DNA of 64,000 nt from Caviibacter abscessus. GTDB lineage: Bacteria; Fusobacteriota; Fusobacteriia; Fusobacteriales; Leptotrichiaceae. The notes beneath the pieces are model-generated. The model did not search any database. It was not told the DNA's origin and saw nothing but the letters and a program-made list of their open reading frames with translations. The translations under genes and the position numbers were made by a program. The DNA lies in assembly GCF_001517835.1 (NCBI RefSeq), contig NZ_LOQG01000032.1, positions 1-64,000 of the forward strand, in the 5' to 3' direction. Position 1 is the stretch's first letter. Each line of letters starts with the position of its first letter. This document shows, in pieces, positions 1 to 8,750 of this stretch.

Positions 1-56
1 AAAGAAGAGGAAAGATCTTTTTACCTAACTATTTATTTCTAATTGTCCAAAAAAAG

Positions 57-168
57 AGTTTGGTAGTAATAGCTACAGGGATACACCCGGAAACATTTCG
101 AACCCGGCAGTTAAGCCTGTATACGCCTAAGATACTGTGTTAACGGGAAAATCGGTAACTGCCAAACT
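57..168 (+). rRNA. rrf: 5S ribosomal RNA
   Basis: The stretch carries the conserved 5S core (a CCGAACC-like loop seen as ttcgaacccggcagttaag, then the cctaagatactg region). Its two ends, gagtttgg (56-63) and ccaaactc (162-169), pair to form the terminal helix. Length is about 112 nt, normal for bacteria. It is the last gene of an rRNA operon whose 23S lies before the window. Bases 1-55 look like the 23S-5S spacer; I see no tRNA in them. Ends are accurate to one or two bases. Confidence 0.95.
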
Positions 169-178
169 CATTTTTTTT
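162..178 (+). terminator. rRNA operon terminator (5S 3' arm plus T-run)
   Basis: The 3' arm of the 5S terminal helix is followed directly by eight T residues (171-178). This would act as an intrinsic terminator and separate the rRNA operon from the outer-membrane genes downstream. Confidence 0.6.
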
Positions 179-180
179 AT

Positions 181-209
181 TTGTTAATTTTAGCTAATAG
201 TTGTATAAT
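181..209 (+). promoter_or_regulatory. Promoter for first OmpA-like gene
   Basis: TTGTTA at 181-186, a 17-base spacer and a perfect TATAAT at 204-209 fit a housekeeping sigma-70-type promoter. It lies about 47 bases before the start codon at 256. Confidence 0.65.
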
Positions 210-255
210 ACGTGAGAAATATTTGATACTAAAAATATGATACGGAGGAAAAAGT

Positions 256-1335
256 ATGAGAAAACTTGGAATTATAGCATTATCTTTATCTGCGTTAAAT
301 GTTTTTGCTTGGGAAGTACAAATTAAGAGTGGTTATGATTTTTATAGAGGTAGAAGTAAGGATATAAAAATATCAGCCAACTCAACACATAATTTGAGTG
401 AACCAGGATTTACTTTAGGCCTCGAATTTATACCATTTAATAAAAGTTTTATAGAGGTTGGATTTGGTACGGAATATAACTTTGGTACAACACATCCCTT
501 ATATACCAAAACACAAAATACACATCAAAATGATTCAGGATATACAATACCTATATATACTTTAATTAAAGGAAATCTTTTAAGAAATGATACAAATACA
601 CAAGCTTTATACACATTTGGTAGAATAGGTTACGCTTTTTCAGCTGATAAAGCAGAAAAATCATATCCTAAAAATAGTGGATTTTACTTTGGTGCAGGAC
701 TAGGTTTTGAAATCAAATACTTTGTGTTTGAAGGATTATATGAAGCAATATATCATTATAGTGCTATTAATGGTTCTTCTATTCATAATATAGACCACAA
801 AACAGGAATAAGAACAGGAATTAGATTTGGAGATTTTTCTAAGAAAAAGCCTGTGATTGTTAAGCCAATAATTCCTGTTAAATCAAGTGTTAAAACTGAA
901 GAACCAAATCATGAACCAAAAATATATAAAACTCATGGTAAATTAATAAATGCTTCATGTGATGAAGCTACAAAGAAATGTATAATACACGGTTTTGCAG
1001 CTGACGGTGGAGCAATAAGTGCAGAAGAACAGGAAGATATAAAAGAAATAGCTACATTAATAAATGATTTTATAGGAAAAGGTTATGTTGAAATAGTAGG
1101 GCATACAGATTCAAAAGGGTCAGATGCATATAATATAAATTTATCATTTAAAAGGGCACAGAATATAGCAAAATTATTACAAGAATCAGGGCTTACTAAT
1201 GATATAAAAATATCAATTATAAGTGGTAGAGGAGAAAGTGAACCAATAGCTACTAATGATACAGAAGAAGGAAGATATTTAAATAGAAGAGTAGAAATAA
1301 AGTTCAGTGATGTAGAACTTGTAAAAATGGAATAG
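256..1335 (+). CDS. OmpA-family outer membrane protein, paralog 1
   Basis: The 359-aa protein has a signal peptide (residues 1-18, cleavage before W-EVQIK), an eight-strand-type barrel of about 180 residues with alternating hydrophobic strands, a short proline/lysine linker (about 200-225), and a C-terminal OmpA peptidoglycan-binding domain. That domain shows GHTDSKGS, then N..LS..RAQN and the closing NRRVEIKF, including the Asp and Arg that contact diaminopimelate in OmpA proteins. It likely anchors the outer membrane to the wall. The start is fixed by GGAGG at 244-248. It is the first of three tandem paralogs, each with its own terminator. OmpA family membership is secure; any adhesin or porin role is not visible from sequence. 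Confidence 0.9.
   Translation: MRKLGIIALSLSALNVFAWEVQIKSGYDFYRGRSKDIKISANSTHNLSEPGFTLGLEFIPFNKSFIEVGFGTEYNFGTTHPLYTKTQNTHQNDSGYTIPIYTLIKGNLLRNDTNTQALYTFGRIGYAFSADKAEKSYPKNSGFYFGAGLGFEIKYFVFEGLYEAIYHYSAINGSSIHNIDHKTGIRTGIRFGDFSKKKPVIVKPIIPVKSSVKTEEPNHEPKIYKTHGKLINASCDEATKKCIIHGFAADGGAISAEEQEDIKEIATLINDFIGKGYVEIVGHTDSKGSDAYNINLSFKRAQNIAKLLQESGLTNDIKISIISGRGESEPIATNDTEEGRYLNRRVEIKFSDVELVKME
646..743 (+). repeat. Direct repeat copy A (inside OmpA paralog 1)
   Basis: This segment is nearly identical to 1867-1964 in the next gene. It includes exact runs of 36 bases (646-681) and 38 bases (706-743). It encodes the DKAEKSYPKNSG to FVFEGLY part of the barrel. It reflects recent duplication or gene conversion. 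Confidence 0.85.
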
Positions 1336-1358
1336 AAAAATAAAAAAGTATATAAAGG

Positions 1359-1384
1359 GCAAGAAATATTCTTGCTTTTTTATT
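1359..1384 (+). terminator. Intrinsic terminator after OmpA paralog 1
   Basis: Arms gcaagaa (1359-1365) and ttcttgc (1369-1375) pair fully around a 3-base loop, followed by tttttt. It lies 24 bases after the stop codon. Confidence 0.85.
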
Positions 1385-1411
1385 TGCAAATGTTAGAAAA
1401 TGGGGTATAAT
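1384..1411 (+). promoter_or_regulatory. Promoter for second OmpA-like gene
   Basis: TTGCAA (1384-1389), a 16-base spacer and TATAAT (1406-1411). It directly abuts the preceding terminator, so paralog 2 has its own transcript. Confidence 0.6.
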
Positions 1412-1470
1412 TAGTAAAAATACATTGATTATATCTAATTGAAAAAACATTGATTATTGGAGGAGTTGAA

Positions 1471-2625
1471 ATGAAAAAACTGGCAATTATAGCGTTATCT
1501 TTAGCTACATTAAACGCTTTTGCTTGGGAAGTACAGATTAAGGGTGGGTATGATTTTTATAGAGGAAGAAGTAAAGATATAAAAGTTGCAGGTTCAAAAT
1601 TAACATCAACACATAATTTAAGTGAATCAGGATTTACTTTAGGTGTTGAAGTTATACCGTTTAATAAAGGTGTTTTTGAATTTGGATTAGGAACTGAATA
1701 TAACTTTGCTACAGTACATCCTTTATATACTAAAACACAAAATACACACCAAAATGGAGGATATACTATACCTTTATATGCTCTATTTAAAGGGAATATT
1801 TTAAGAGATAATACAAATACAAAAGCTTTATACGCCTTAGGAAGATTAGGTTATTCTTTTTCAGCAGATAAAGCAGAAAAATCATATCCTAAAAATAGTG
1901 GACTGTATTTTGGAGCAGGATTAGGATTTGAAATCAAATACTTTGTGTTTGAAGGATTATATGATGCAGTTTATCATTATAGTCAAACAAACGGTAGTGC
2001 TACAGTAGCACAAATGTCAACATCACCTTCTTCAAATACTCATAATATAGACCACAAAGCAGGAATAAGAACAGGATTTAGATTTGGAGATTTTTCTAAG
2101 AAAAAACCAGTAGTTAAACCTATTATACCGGTTGAACCTATTGTTGTTAAGCCTGAACCAATGCCAGAGCCAAAACCTGAACCTGAACCTAAACCTGAGC
2201 CAAAAGTATACAAAACTTATGGTAAATTAATAAATGCATCCTGTGATGAAGCTACAAAAGAATGTATTATACATGGTTTTGCAGTTGATGGTGGAGTACC
2301 AAGTGCTGAAGAACAACAAAATATAGGAGAAATAGCAGCATTAATAAATGATTTTGCTGGAACAGGATATGCTGAAATAATAGGGCATACAGATTCAAAA
2401 GGCTCAGATGCGTATAATGATAAATTATCATTATCAAGAGCACAAAATGTAGCAAAATTATTACAAGAATCAGGACTTACTGATGGTATAAAAATATCAA
2501 GCATAATTGGTAGAGGAGAAAGAGAGCCTATGGCTACTAATGCTACACCAGAAGGAAGATATTTAAATAGAAGAGTAGTAATTAAATTTAGCGATTTAAT
2601 ACTAGAAAAAACAATAGTTAAATAA
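1471..2625 (+). CDS. OmpA-family outer membrane protein, paralog 2
   Basis: The 384-aa paralog of the preceding protein has the same order: signal peptide ending AFA-W, barrel, linker, OmpA domain (GHTDSKGS, N.KLSLSRAQN, NRRVVIKF). It differs by a short insertion in a barrel loop near AQMSTSPSSN and by an expanded linker of PEP/KPEP repeats (2151-2205) that could span the periplasm. An upstream in-frame TTG at 1450 would add seven residues. I prefer ATG 1471 because GGAGG (1459-1463) sits seven bases before it and the protein then begins with a normal signal peptide like its neighbours. Peptidoglycan-linked outer-membrane protein; ligand unknown. Confidence 0.9.
   Translation: MKKLAIIALSLATLNAFAWEVQIKGGYDFYRGRSKDIKVAGSKLTSTHNLSESGFTLGVEVIPFNKGVFEFGLGTEYNFATVHPLYTKTQNTHQNGGYTIPLYALFKGNILRDNTNTKALYALGRLGYSFSADKAEKSYPKNSGLYFGAGLGFEIKYFVFEGLYDAVYHYSQTNGSATVAQMSTSPSSNTHNIDHKAGIRTGFRFGDFSKKKPVVKPIIPVEPIVVKPEPMPEPKPEPEPKPEPKVYKTYGKLINASCDEATKECIIHGFAVDGGVPSAEEQQNIGEIAALINDFAGTGYAEIIGHTDSKGSDAYNDKLSLSRAQNVAKLLQESGLTDGIKISSIIGRGEREPMATNATPEGRYLNRRVVIKFSDLILEKTIVK
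1867..1964 (+). repeat. Direct repeat copy B (inside OmpA paralog 2)
   Basis: Partner of 646-743. The exact identity runs are 1867-1902 and 1927-1964. The two copies are in direct orientation 1221 bases apart, so recombination between them would fuse the two genes in frame. Confidence 0.85.
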
Positions 2626-2643
2626 ATAATTAAAAATTAATCA

Positions 2644-2678
2644 GGGCAAGATTATTCTTGCTCTTTATTTTTTATTTT
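2644..2678 (+). terminator. Intrinsic terminator after OmpA paralog 2
   Basis: gggcaag (2644-2650) pairs with cttgctc (2657-2663, one G-T pair), followed by a T-rich tail. The stem sequence is almost the same as the terminator after paralog 1, so the terminator was duplicated with the gene. Confidence 0.75.
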
Positions 2679-2715
2679 GAATAAGGTATAATACATATGT
2701 AATTAAGGAGGGAAG

Positions 2716-3333
2716 ATGAAAAAAATAATATTATTTATATCATCTATATTATTAACTTTAATATCATTTTCTTGGGAAGTACAAATAAAAGGTGGATATG
2801 ACATTTATAGATATGGAACTATATCAGGTGGAACTAAAGGGCAATTTGACAATGGTTTTATATTAAATGTTGAATATATTCCTTTTAATAGAGGTGTATT
2901 TGAAATTGGAATAGGTGGAGAGTATAACTTTGGGAATGCAACGTGGTATTATAAAACATTGAATGATAAAAAAGGTTATTCATCACCTATATATTTGTTA
3001 GGGAAAATAAATTATGTAAGAACGTATAATAATAAAATGGCTGTATATTCTTTCACAAGACTTGGATATGTTGTTGCAAGTGACGATGTAGAGAGTAATA
3101 GTTATGATGGAGGCTTATACTATGGTGTAGGCTTAGGATTTGAAATAGATAATTTTGTTATGGAAGGTCTTTATGACGGAAAATATAGCAAAAAAAGTAA
3201 GACTCATAAACTTGGACTTAGAACAGGGTTAAGATTTGGAACTTATGAAAAATGTCTTCCTAATATTGAGGTTAATAGTATGGAATATTTCATAAATTAC
3301 GTACCGCCTAAACAAGAAATAATAAGCTATTAA
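2716..3333 (+). CDS. Outer membrane barrel protein, OmpA paralog 3 lacking the OmpA domain
   Basis: The 205-aa protein starts with a signal peptide (cleaved before W-EVQIKGGYD) and follows the barrel of the two preceding paralogs through RTGLRFG. It then ends in a tail of about 35 residues instead of the linker and OmpA domain. The tail is not simply a cut: it is A+T-rich coding sequence ending in KQEIISY. The start ATG follows AAGGAGG (2705-2711). A perfect TATAAT at 2687-2692 resembles the -10 of paralog 2, but I see no good -35. Likely a small eight-stranded barrel embedded in the outer membrane without wall attachment. Confidence 0.8.
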   Translation: MKKIILFISSILLTLISFSWEVQIKGGYDIYRYGTISGGTKGQFDNGFILNVEYIPFNRGVFEIGIGGEYNFGNATWYYKTLNDKKGYSSPIYLLGKINYVRTYNNKMAVYSFTRLGYVVASDDVESNSYDGGLYYGVGLGFEIDNFVMEGLYDGKYSKKSKTHKLGLRTGLRFGTYEKCLPNIEVNSMEYFINYVPPKQEIISY

Positions 3334-3343
3334 AATAGAAATA

Positions 3344-3378
3344 ATTGGTGATTAATTACTTAATTACCAATTTTTATT
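3344..3378 (+). terminator. Intrinsic terminator closing the OmpA paralog cluster
   Basis: A 12-bp stem (3344-3355 with 3360-3371, one G-T pair) around a ttac loop, followed by ttttt. Confidence 0.8.
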
Positions 3379-3455
3379 TACCATTAAAGTATTTAAAAAA
3401 ACTATATTTTATGGTATTATATTATGAATAATAATGTATTTTAAAAGGTGGAACT

Positions 3456-5852
3456 ATGAAAAAAAGTAACACAAAAAGTGAAAATAGAATAAAGAAAAGT
3501 GAAACAAATTTATTTATAAGAAAAATAAAGGGAATAGGTATAATAGCAACAGCTGTTGCTATAATTTTAGTTGGAATTTTAAAGACAAACTTGGAAATTA
3601 ATAAAGGTATATTAAATACAGCACTTTTGTTTATATTCAATATACTTCATTTAATTTTTGGAGATATAATGATTTATGCCTTTTCGTTTTGGCTTATAAT
3701 ATATGGGAAGACAGTTTTTACAGGAGAAAAATTTAAAATAAAAAGAATAATATATTTTGTATCTTTATTCATATTAACATCACTATACATTACAATGAAT
3801 ACATTACCTACTATAGAAGGTAGTAATATAATAAATGCAGGACAGAAAATTTTAAAATTTGGTTTTGAACATAATGGAGCAGGTTTATTTGGTTCGATTT
3901 TAACTATACCGCTATATTCATTAGTAGGAAATAGTGTATTTAGTTATATAAATCTATTTTTAATAATTTCTTTATTATTTATTTATTTTAAAGCAAGAGT
4001 AATTGTAATATATTCAATGTTTAAAACAACAATGAATTACTATAATAGTGAAGAATATAAGCAAAAAATGAAAATACTTAAAGCAAAAAGAGAAATAGAA
4101 TTACAAGAAGAGAAAAAAATAGAAAAATTAAAAGAAGAAGAATTTAAAAATGTATTTATAACTCTTGCAAAAGATAAGCTTGATAAAGAAATAGCAAAAA
4201 AGCCTAAAACTTCAATTTTTAATAAAAGTGAATATTATGATGATGAAGAGTTGGAGAAAAAGCAAAAGCAATGGTTGGAATATTATGAAAAGCAAAAAAC
4301 TGAAACTATAGAAACAAATGAAACTACAAAAGATATAAATATTGAAAATAAAGAAAAGAGTATAGAGATTTTCCCTAAACCTTCTATAGAAAAGGAACAG
4401 GAACAAATTGATGATTATTTAGTTGAGCCACAAAATACAGAAGATAAATTTGAAAAAATAGAAGAGCAAAAAACCTTTGAAATTGAAGACAGAAAAGCAT
4501 TGCAACAATCAATAGATGAAGTGTTTGTGTATAAAAAAATGGACGAATCAAAGAAAAGTGTCATGATAAAACAAATAAAGGAAAATATTTCAAAACTTGA
4601 GCAAGTATTAAAAGATTATGGTGTTGATGCAAGAGTTGTAGATTATGTAACTGGACCTACAATTACAAGATATGAAATAAAAATACCGGCAGGAGTTAGA
4701 GTAAATAAAGTAACTCAATTGTCAGATGAAATATCAATGTATCTGTCTGCAAAAAGTATAAGATTTGAAGCTCCTATACCTGGAAAAGATACAATTGGTA
4801 TAGAAACTCCGAATGAAACAAAAGAACCTGTTTATTTTGCAAATTTATTACATAGTAAAGAACTTGAAAATGGTGATTTAAGTGTAATTTTAGGTAAGGA
4901 TATAATAGGAAAAGAAAGAATAATAGATATAGCAAAAATGCCGCATTTATTAATTGCAGGTCAAACAGGCTCAGGTAAGAGTGTTGCGATAAATACAATA
5001 CTTTCTACGTTAATATCTAAAAAAACGGAAGAAGAAGTTAAGTTTATACTTGTAGATCCAAAAATGGTGGAATTGATGCCGTATAATGGAATACCACATC
5101 TTTTAGTTCCAGTAATTATTGATCCTACACAAGCTGCAATAGCTTTAAAATGGGCTGTTACAGAAATGGAAGAAAGATACAAAAAACTTGCTAATTTAGG
5201 TGTTAGAAATATTAAGTCATATAATGAGTATATGAAAACTGATAAAATGCCATATATAGTAATAATTATTGATGAATTGGCAGATCTTATGATGGTATCT
5301 GCAAATAGCGTAGAAATTTCAATTGCACGTATTGCACAAAAAGCAAGAGCTGTTGGAATACACCTTATAGTTGCAACGCAAAGACCTTCAACAGATGTAA
5401 TAACGGGTATGATTAAAGCTAACTTACCAAGTAGAATATCTTTTGCACTAAGAACACAAATTGATTCAAGAACAATACTTGATCAAGCAGGAGCTGAAAA
5501 ACTTCTTGGACAAGGAGATATGTTACTTCTTGAAAATGGAAAATCAAAACTTGATAGAATACAAGGTGCATATATTTCTGATGAAGAAATAACAAATTTA
5601 ACAATGGTACTTAAAAAGAATAGACCGGCAAAATATAATATGGAAATATTAGAACCGCCACAAGAAGATATGAATAATCTTGATCCATATTATGAAAAGG
5701 CTGTAAATTTAGTAAGACAATGTGATGATAGAATTTCGATATCAATGTTACAAAGGGAATTACAAATAGGATTTAATAGAGCGTCAAGAATATGTAAAGA
5801 TTTAAAGGATAATGGAATAATAGATGATAATAATCAGATTATAAATGATTAG
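3456..5852 (+). CDS. ftsK: DNA translocase FtsK/SpoIIIE family
   Basis: The 798-aa membrane-anchored motor pumps chromosomal DNA at the division septum toward dif. About four or five transmembrane segments fill residues 20-190. A charged, coiled K/E-rich linker follows (about 195-350). The alpha/beta RecA-like motor carries the Walker A motif GQTGSGKS near residue 502 and the Walker B region IIIDELADLM. The C-terminal gamma winged helix (about 735-798, ISISMLQRELQIGFNRASRI) reads KOPS-type sequences. Length is typical of Gram-positive-style FtsK. Start at ATG 3456 after AAGGTGG. It heads a likely operon with mreB and scpB, joining segregation and cell shape. Confidence 0.97.
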   Translation: MKKSNTKSENRIKKSETNLFIRKIKGIGIIATAVAIILVGILKTNLEINKGILNTALLFIFNILHLIFGDIMIYAFSFWLIIYGKTVFTGEKFKIKRIIYFVSLFILTSLYITMNTLPTIEGSNIINAGQKILKFGFEHNGAGLFGSILTIPLYSLVGNSVFSYINLFLIISLLFIYFKARVIVIYSMFKTTMNYYNSEEYKQKMKILKAKREIELQEEKKIEKLKEEEFKNVFITLAKDKLDKEIAKKPKTSIFNKSEYYDDEELEKKQKQWLEYYEKQKTETIETNETTKDINIENKEKSIEIFPKPSIEKEQEQIDDYLVEPQNTEDKFEKIEEQKTFEIEDRKALQQSIDEVFVYKKMDESKKSVMIKQIKENISKLEQVLKDYGVDARVVDYVTGPTITRYEIKIPAGVRVNKVTQLSDEISMYLSAKSIRFEAPIPGKDTIGIETPNETKEPVYFANLLHSKELENGDLSVILGKDIIGKERIIDIAKMPHLLIAGQTGSGKSVAINTILSTLISKKTEEEVKFILVDPKMVELMPYNGIPHLLVPVIIDPTQAAIALKWAVTEMEERYKKLANLGVRNIKSYNEYMKTDKMPYIVIIIDELADLMMVSANSVEISIARIAQKARAVGIHLIVATQRPSTDVITGMIKANLPSRISFALRTQIDSRTILDQAGAEKLLGQGDMLLLENGKSKLDRIQGAYISDEEITNLTMVLKKNRPAKYNMEILEPPQEDMNNLDPYYEKAVNLVRQCDDRISISMLQRELQIGFNRASRICKDLKDNGIIDDNNQIIND

Positions 5853-5864
5853 AAGGGAATTTTA

Positions 5865-6920
5865 ATGAAACTAGGAACTTATTTATCAAATTTAAAGAAA
5901 AAAATAATTAAACCTCGTATAGTAAGAGAGGTTGGAATTGATTTAGGTACTGCTAATACAGTTGTATATGTAAGAGGAGAAGGTATAGTTATAGATGAAC
6001 CTACATACATAGCTAAAAATAATATAACAGAAGCAGTTGAGGATATTGGAGTATTAGCTAAAGCTAAAATGGGAAGAACACCAACACATATTGATGTAAT
6101 AAGACCATTAAAAAATGGAGTAATATCAAATTATGAAGTTACAGAACAAATGCTTACTGAATTTTTGAAAAGAGTAAATAAAGAAAAAGGAAGTACTTCA
6201 AAAGTAATAATATGTGTTCCAAGTGGAGTTACACAAGTTGAAAAAAGAGCAGTTGTTAATGCTGTAAAAGATGCTGGTGTTAATGAAGTTTACTTAGTTG
6301 AAGAACCAATAGCTGCTGCAATAGGTTCTGGAATAGATTTATTTGAAGCTAAAGGACATTTAATTGTTGATATAGGTGGAGGGACAACTGAAATTGCTTT
6401 CATAGTTTCAGGAGGGTCATCACTTTCAAAATCAATTAAAGTTGCAGGCGATCATATGAATGAGGATATTATTGAATTTATTCGTGATAGATATAGTCTT
6501 TTAATTGGCGAAAAAACAGCAGAAGCATTAAAAATAGCTGCAACATCTGTTAAAGATAACAAAGCTTCATATGAAATAAGAGGTAGAGAACTTATATCAG
6601 GTCTTCCAAAAAATGTAGCAATAACAGGAGAAGTAGTTGAAAAAGCTATATTAAGAAACGTTAAAAAGATTATAGACAGTGTTAAACTAACACTTGAAGA
6701 TATAGCTCCTGAAATATCAGCAGATATTTATGAAACTGGGATATACTTATCAGGTGGAGGAGCAAATATTAGAATATTAAAAGAATTAATGGAAAAAGAA
6801 TTTAAATTAAAAGTAACAATAACTAAAGAACCTATTTATGCAGTTATAAATGGAATTTCAAAAATATATGAAGATTTTGATAAATATTCAAATGTAATTG
6901 TAGCCCCTAATATGGAGTAG
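5865..6920 (+). CDS. mreB: Rod-shape determining protein MreB
   Basis: This actin-like ATPase forms membrane-bound filaments that guide elongation-phase wall synthesis. Of 351 aa, the phosphate-1 loop reads GIDLGTANT, phosphate-2 DIGGGTTEIA, and the adenosine motif SGGGANI, all intact. A short basic and hydrophobic N-terminus (LSNLKKKIIKPRIV) may help membrane contact. It starts 12 bases after ftsK with GAAGGG as SD. mreC and mreD are not beside it, unlike the usual mreBCD operon, so they must lie elsewhere. It implies a rod-shaped cell. Confidence 0.96.
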   Translation: MKLGTYLSNLKKKIIKPRIVREVGIDLGTANTVVYVRGEGIVIDEPTYIAKNNITEAVEDIGVLAKAKMGRTPTHIDVIRPLKNGVISNYEVTEQMLTEFLKRVNKEKGSTSKVIICVPSGVTQVEKRAVVNAVKDAGVNEVYLVEEPIAAAIGSGIDLFEAKGHLIVDIGGGTTEIAFIVSGGSSLSKSIKVAGDHMNEDIIEFIRDRYSLLIGEKTAEALKIAATSVKDNKASYEIRGRELISGLPKNVAITGEVVEKAILRNVKKIIDSVKLTLEDIAPEISADIYETGIYLSGGGANIRILKELMEKEFKLKVTITKEPIYAVINGISKIYEDFDKYSNVIVAPNME

Positions 6921-6924
6921 TATT

Positions 6925-7479
6925 ATGAGTGATATACTTAAAGAAATTGAAGCTATAATATTTTTATCAGGAAAAAAGGTAAACATAGAAGAATTAGCTA
7001 ATTTTTATGAAATCACAAAAGAAATATTACTTGAACATTTAAAAGAATTACAAATTTTAATGGAAAATACTGGAATAAATTTAGTTATAAAAGAAAATAC
7101 TGTTTATATGAGTTCAAATCCGCTTCTTGGTGAAATGGTAAGCAAATATTTTAATCCTGAAATTAGAATAAAAAAACTTTCAAAATCAAGTATGGAAACA
7201 CTTACAATAATTGCATACAAAGGACCTATAACTAAGGGAGAAATAGAAGAAATAAAAGGTGTTGGTGTAGATAACAGTATATCAACTTTACTTGAAAAAA
7301 AATTAATACATTCAGTAGGAAGAAAAAAAGCACTAGGTAGTCCTAAATTGTATGAAGTAACAAATGAATTTTATGGTTATTTAGGGTTTGAAGATAAAGA
7401 AGAGCTTTATTCACTTGATAAAGCACAATGGTTAAGATCGCTTGACTATACAGGAGAAGAAAATAATAATGAGGATTAA
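6925..7479 (+). CDS. scpB: Segregation and condensation protein ScpB
   Basis: The 184-aa protein has two winged-helix halves (residues about 1-80 and 90-165, with the typical ETLTIIAYKGPITKGEIEEIKGV stretch broken by family-specific residues). ScpB dimers bind ScpA and regulate the SMC ATPase that condenses and segregates chromosomes. ScpA is not in the window. The start lies five bases after mreB, with GGAG inside the end of mreB as SD. It overlaps the next gene by 11 bases, a sign of translational coupling. scpB next to an RluB-type pseudouridine synthase is a common arrangement in low-GC bacteria. Confidence 0.93.
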   Translation: MSDILKEIEAIIFLSGKKVNIEELANFYEITKEILLEHLKELQILMENTGINLVIKENTVYMSSNPLLGEMVSKYFNPEIRIKKLSKSSMETLTIIAYKGPITKGEIEEIKGVGVDNSISTLLEKKLIHSVGRKKALGSPKLYEVTNEFYGYLGFEDKEELYSLDKAQWLRSLDYTGEENNNED

Positions 7480-8158
7480 TAAATTTATAGCCTTATCAGG
7501 ATTTTGCTCAAGAAGAGCAGCTGATAAGTTAATTGAAGAAAAAAGAGTATGGATAAATAACAAACCTGCACAAATAGGTGATGAAGTGAGTGATACTGAT
7601 ATAGTAAAACTTGATGGTGAAAGAATAAGATTAAAAAATAATCAATATGAGTACTATATATTAAATAAGCCTAAAAGGGTTATTTGTTCAAACAAAGACA
7701 AATTTGGAAGAGTTACAGCAGTTTCTCTTATTAAATCAAATAAAAGACTTTTTACATATGGTAGACTAGATTATTTAACGCAAGGATTAATAATAATAAG
7801 TAATGACGGTGATTTATATAATCACAGCATGCACCCTAGCCAAAAATTATATAAAAGTTATATTGCAACAATAGATAAAGATATAACAGAAGAACATTTA
7901 GAAGCAATGAAACATGGTGTAGTTATTGACGGATATAAAACGGCACCTGCAAAAGTAAAAAGACTTGGTAAAAATGAAGTACGTGTTGCCATATTTGAAG
8001 GTAAAAATAGACAAGTAAGAAAAATGTTTGAGGTTTTGGGTTATACTGTTAAAACTTTAAAAAGAGTAAAAATCGGAGAATTAGTTTTAGGCACTTTAGA
8101 AGTTGGAAAGTATAGAGCTTTAACTCCAGAAGAAATTAAATATTTAAAGAGTCTATAA
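7469..8158 (+). CDS. rluB: 23S rRNA pseudouridine synthase, RsuA/RluB/E/F family
   Basis: The 229-aa enzyme has an N-terminal S4 RNA-binding domain (MRINKFIALSGFCSRRAADK) and a catalytic domain with the invariant Asp in YGRLDYLTQGLI, followed by the KSY and RQVRKMFEVLG signatures of the RsuA group. It isomerises a uridine in rRNA, probably 23S. An in-frame TTG at 7442 would extend it by nine residues. I choose ATG 7469 because AGGAG (7452-7456) fits and because S4 proteins of this family start MRINK/MRLNK. The exact target cannot be told from sequence, so rluB is the likeliest of several names. Confidence 0.9.
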   Translation: MRINKFIALSGFCSRRAADKLIEEKRVWINNKPAQIGDEVSDTDIVKLDGERIRLKNNQYEYYILNKPKRVICSNKDKFGRVTAVSLIKSNKRLFTYGRLDYLTQGLIIISNDGDLYNHSMHPSQKLYKSYIATIDKDITEEHLEAMKHGVVIDGYKTAPAKVKRLGKNEVRVAIFEGKNRQVRKMFEVLGYTVKTLKRVKIGELVLGTLEVGKYRALTPEEIKYLKSL

Positions 8159-8160
8159 TT

Positions 8161-8748
8161 ATGATTTATTTAGTTGATTTTGATATAACAGTAACAAAAC
8201 AAGATACGTTAGAAACCATTATGAGAGAATATAATCCGGAAGCTATAAGTATAATTAAGCAAAAGTACAGAAATGGTGAAATTTCAATGTATGATTACAT
8301 AGAATCTGCACTTTTATCACTTAATATTACAAAAGAGCAGTATATAAAGTGTTTAGTAGATAATGTAGATATTGATGAAACTTTTATTGATTTTTTTAAT
8401 TCACATAATGTAAAAATAGTTAGTTTTGGAACAAAATTAAATATAGTCTCTGTTCTTAAAAAATACGGAATAAACATCTCAAAGGAAGATGTATACGCTA
8501 ACGATATAGAAATAAAAGATAAAAAAGTAAATATAATAAATAAATTGGAAAATAAAAAAGACATAGTAAAAGAAATGCAAAAGTATGATGAAGTTACTTT
8601 TATTGGAGATGGTCCATCTGATTATGATGCAATGAAAGTAGCGGATTTTGTTTTTGCAAGAAGTGAAACTAGAGCTGTAAAATATTTGAGGGAAAATAAA
8701 ATTGATTTTAAAGAATTTAATAACTTCAATGAAATTGGAAAGGACTAA
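8161..8748 (+). CDS. HAD-superfamily phosphatase (HAD-IB, MtnX/SerB-like)
   Basis: This 195-aa haloacid dehalogenase-fold phosphatase opens with motif I as VDFDITVT (the nucleophile Asp is the first Asp of DFD). Motif II Ser is likely in VSFGTK, and motif IV is FIGDGPSDYDAMKVAD. A helical cap lies between motifs I and II, as in class IB enzymes such as phosphoserine phosphatase and MtnX. Only two bases separate it from the genes on either side (rluB-like and gatC), so it is co-translated with the Gat amidotransferase. No methionine-salvage genes are near, so MtnX function is doubtful. The substrate is unknown. Confidence 0.8.
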   Translation: MIYLVDFDITVTKQDTLETIMREYNPEAISIIKQKYRNGEISMYDYIESALLSLNITKEQYIKCLVDNVDIDETFIDFFNSHNVKIVSFGTKLNIVSVLKKYGINISKEDVYANDIEIKDKKVNIINKLENKKDIVKEMQKYDEVTFIGDGPSDYDAMKVADFVFARSETRAVKYLRENKIDFKEFNNFNEIGKD

Positions 8749-8750
8749 AA

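Noticed and set aside
1-55. Possible tRNA in the spacer before 5S
   Set aside because: No cloverleaf or TTC arm is seen; the bases fit an rRNA spacer with a small palindrome.
2151-2205. Repeated CCTGAACC-like units that could be mistaken for a CRISPR-type array
   Set aside because: They code in frame for a PEP/KPEP linker in the OmpA protein; no spacers.
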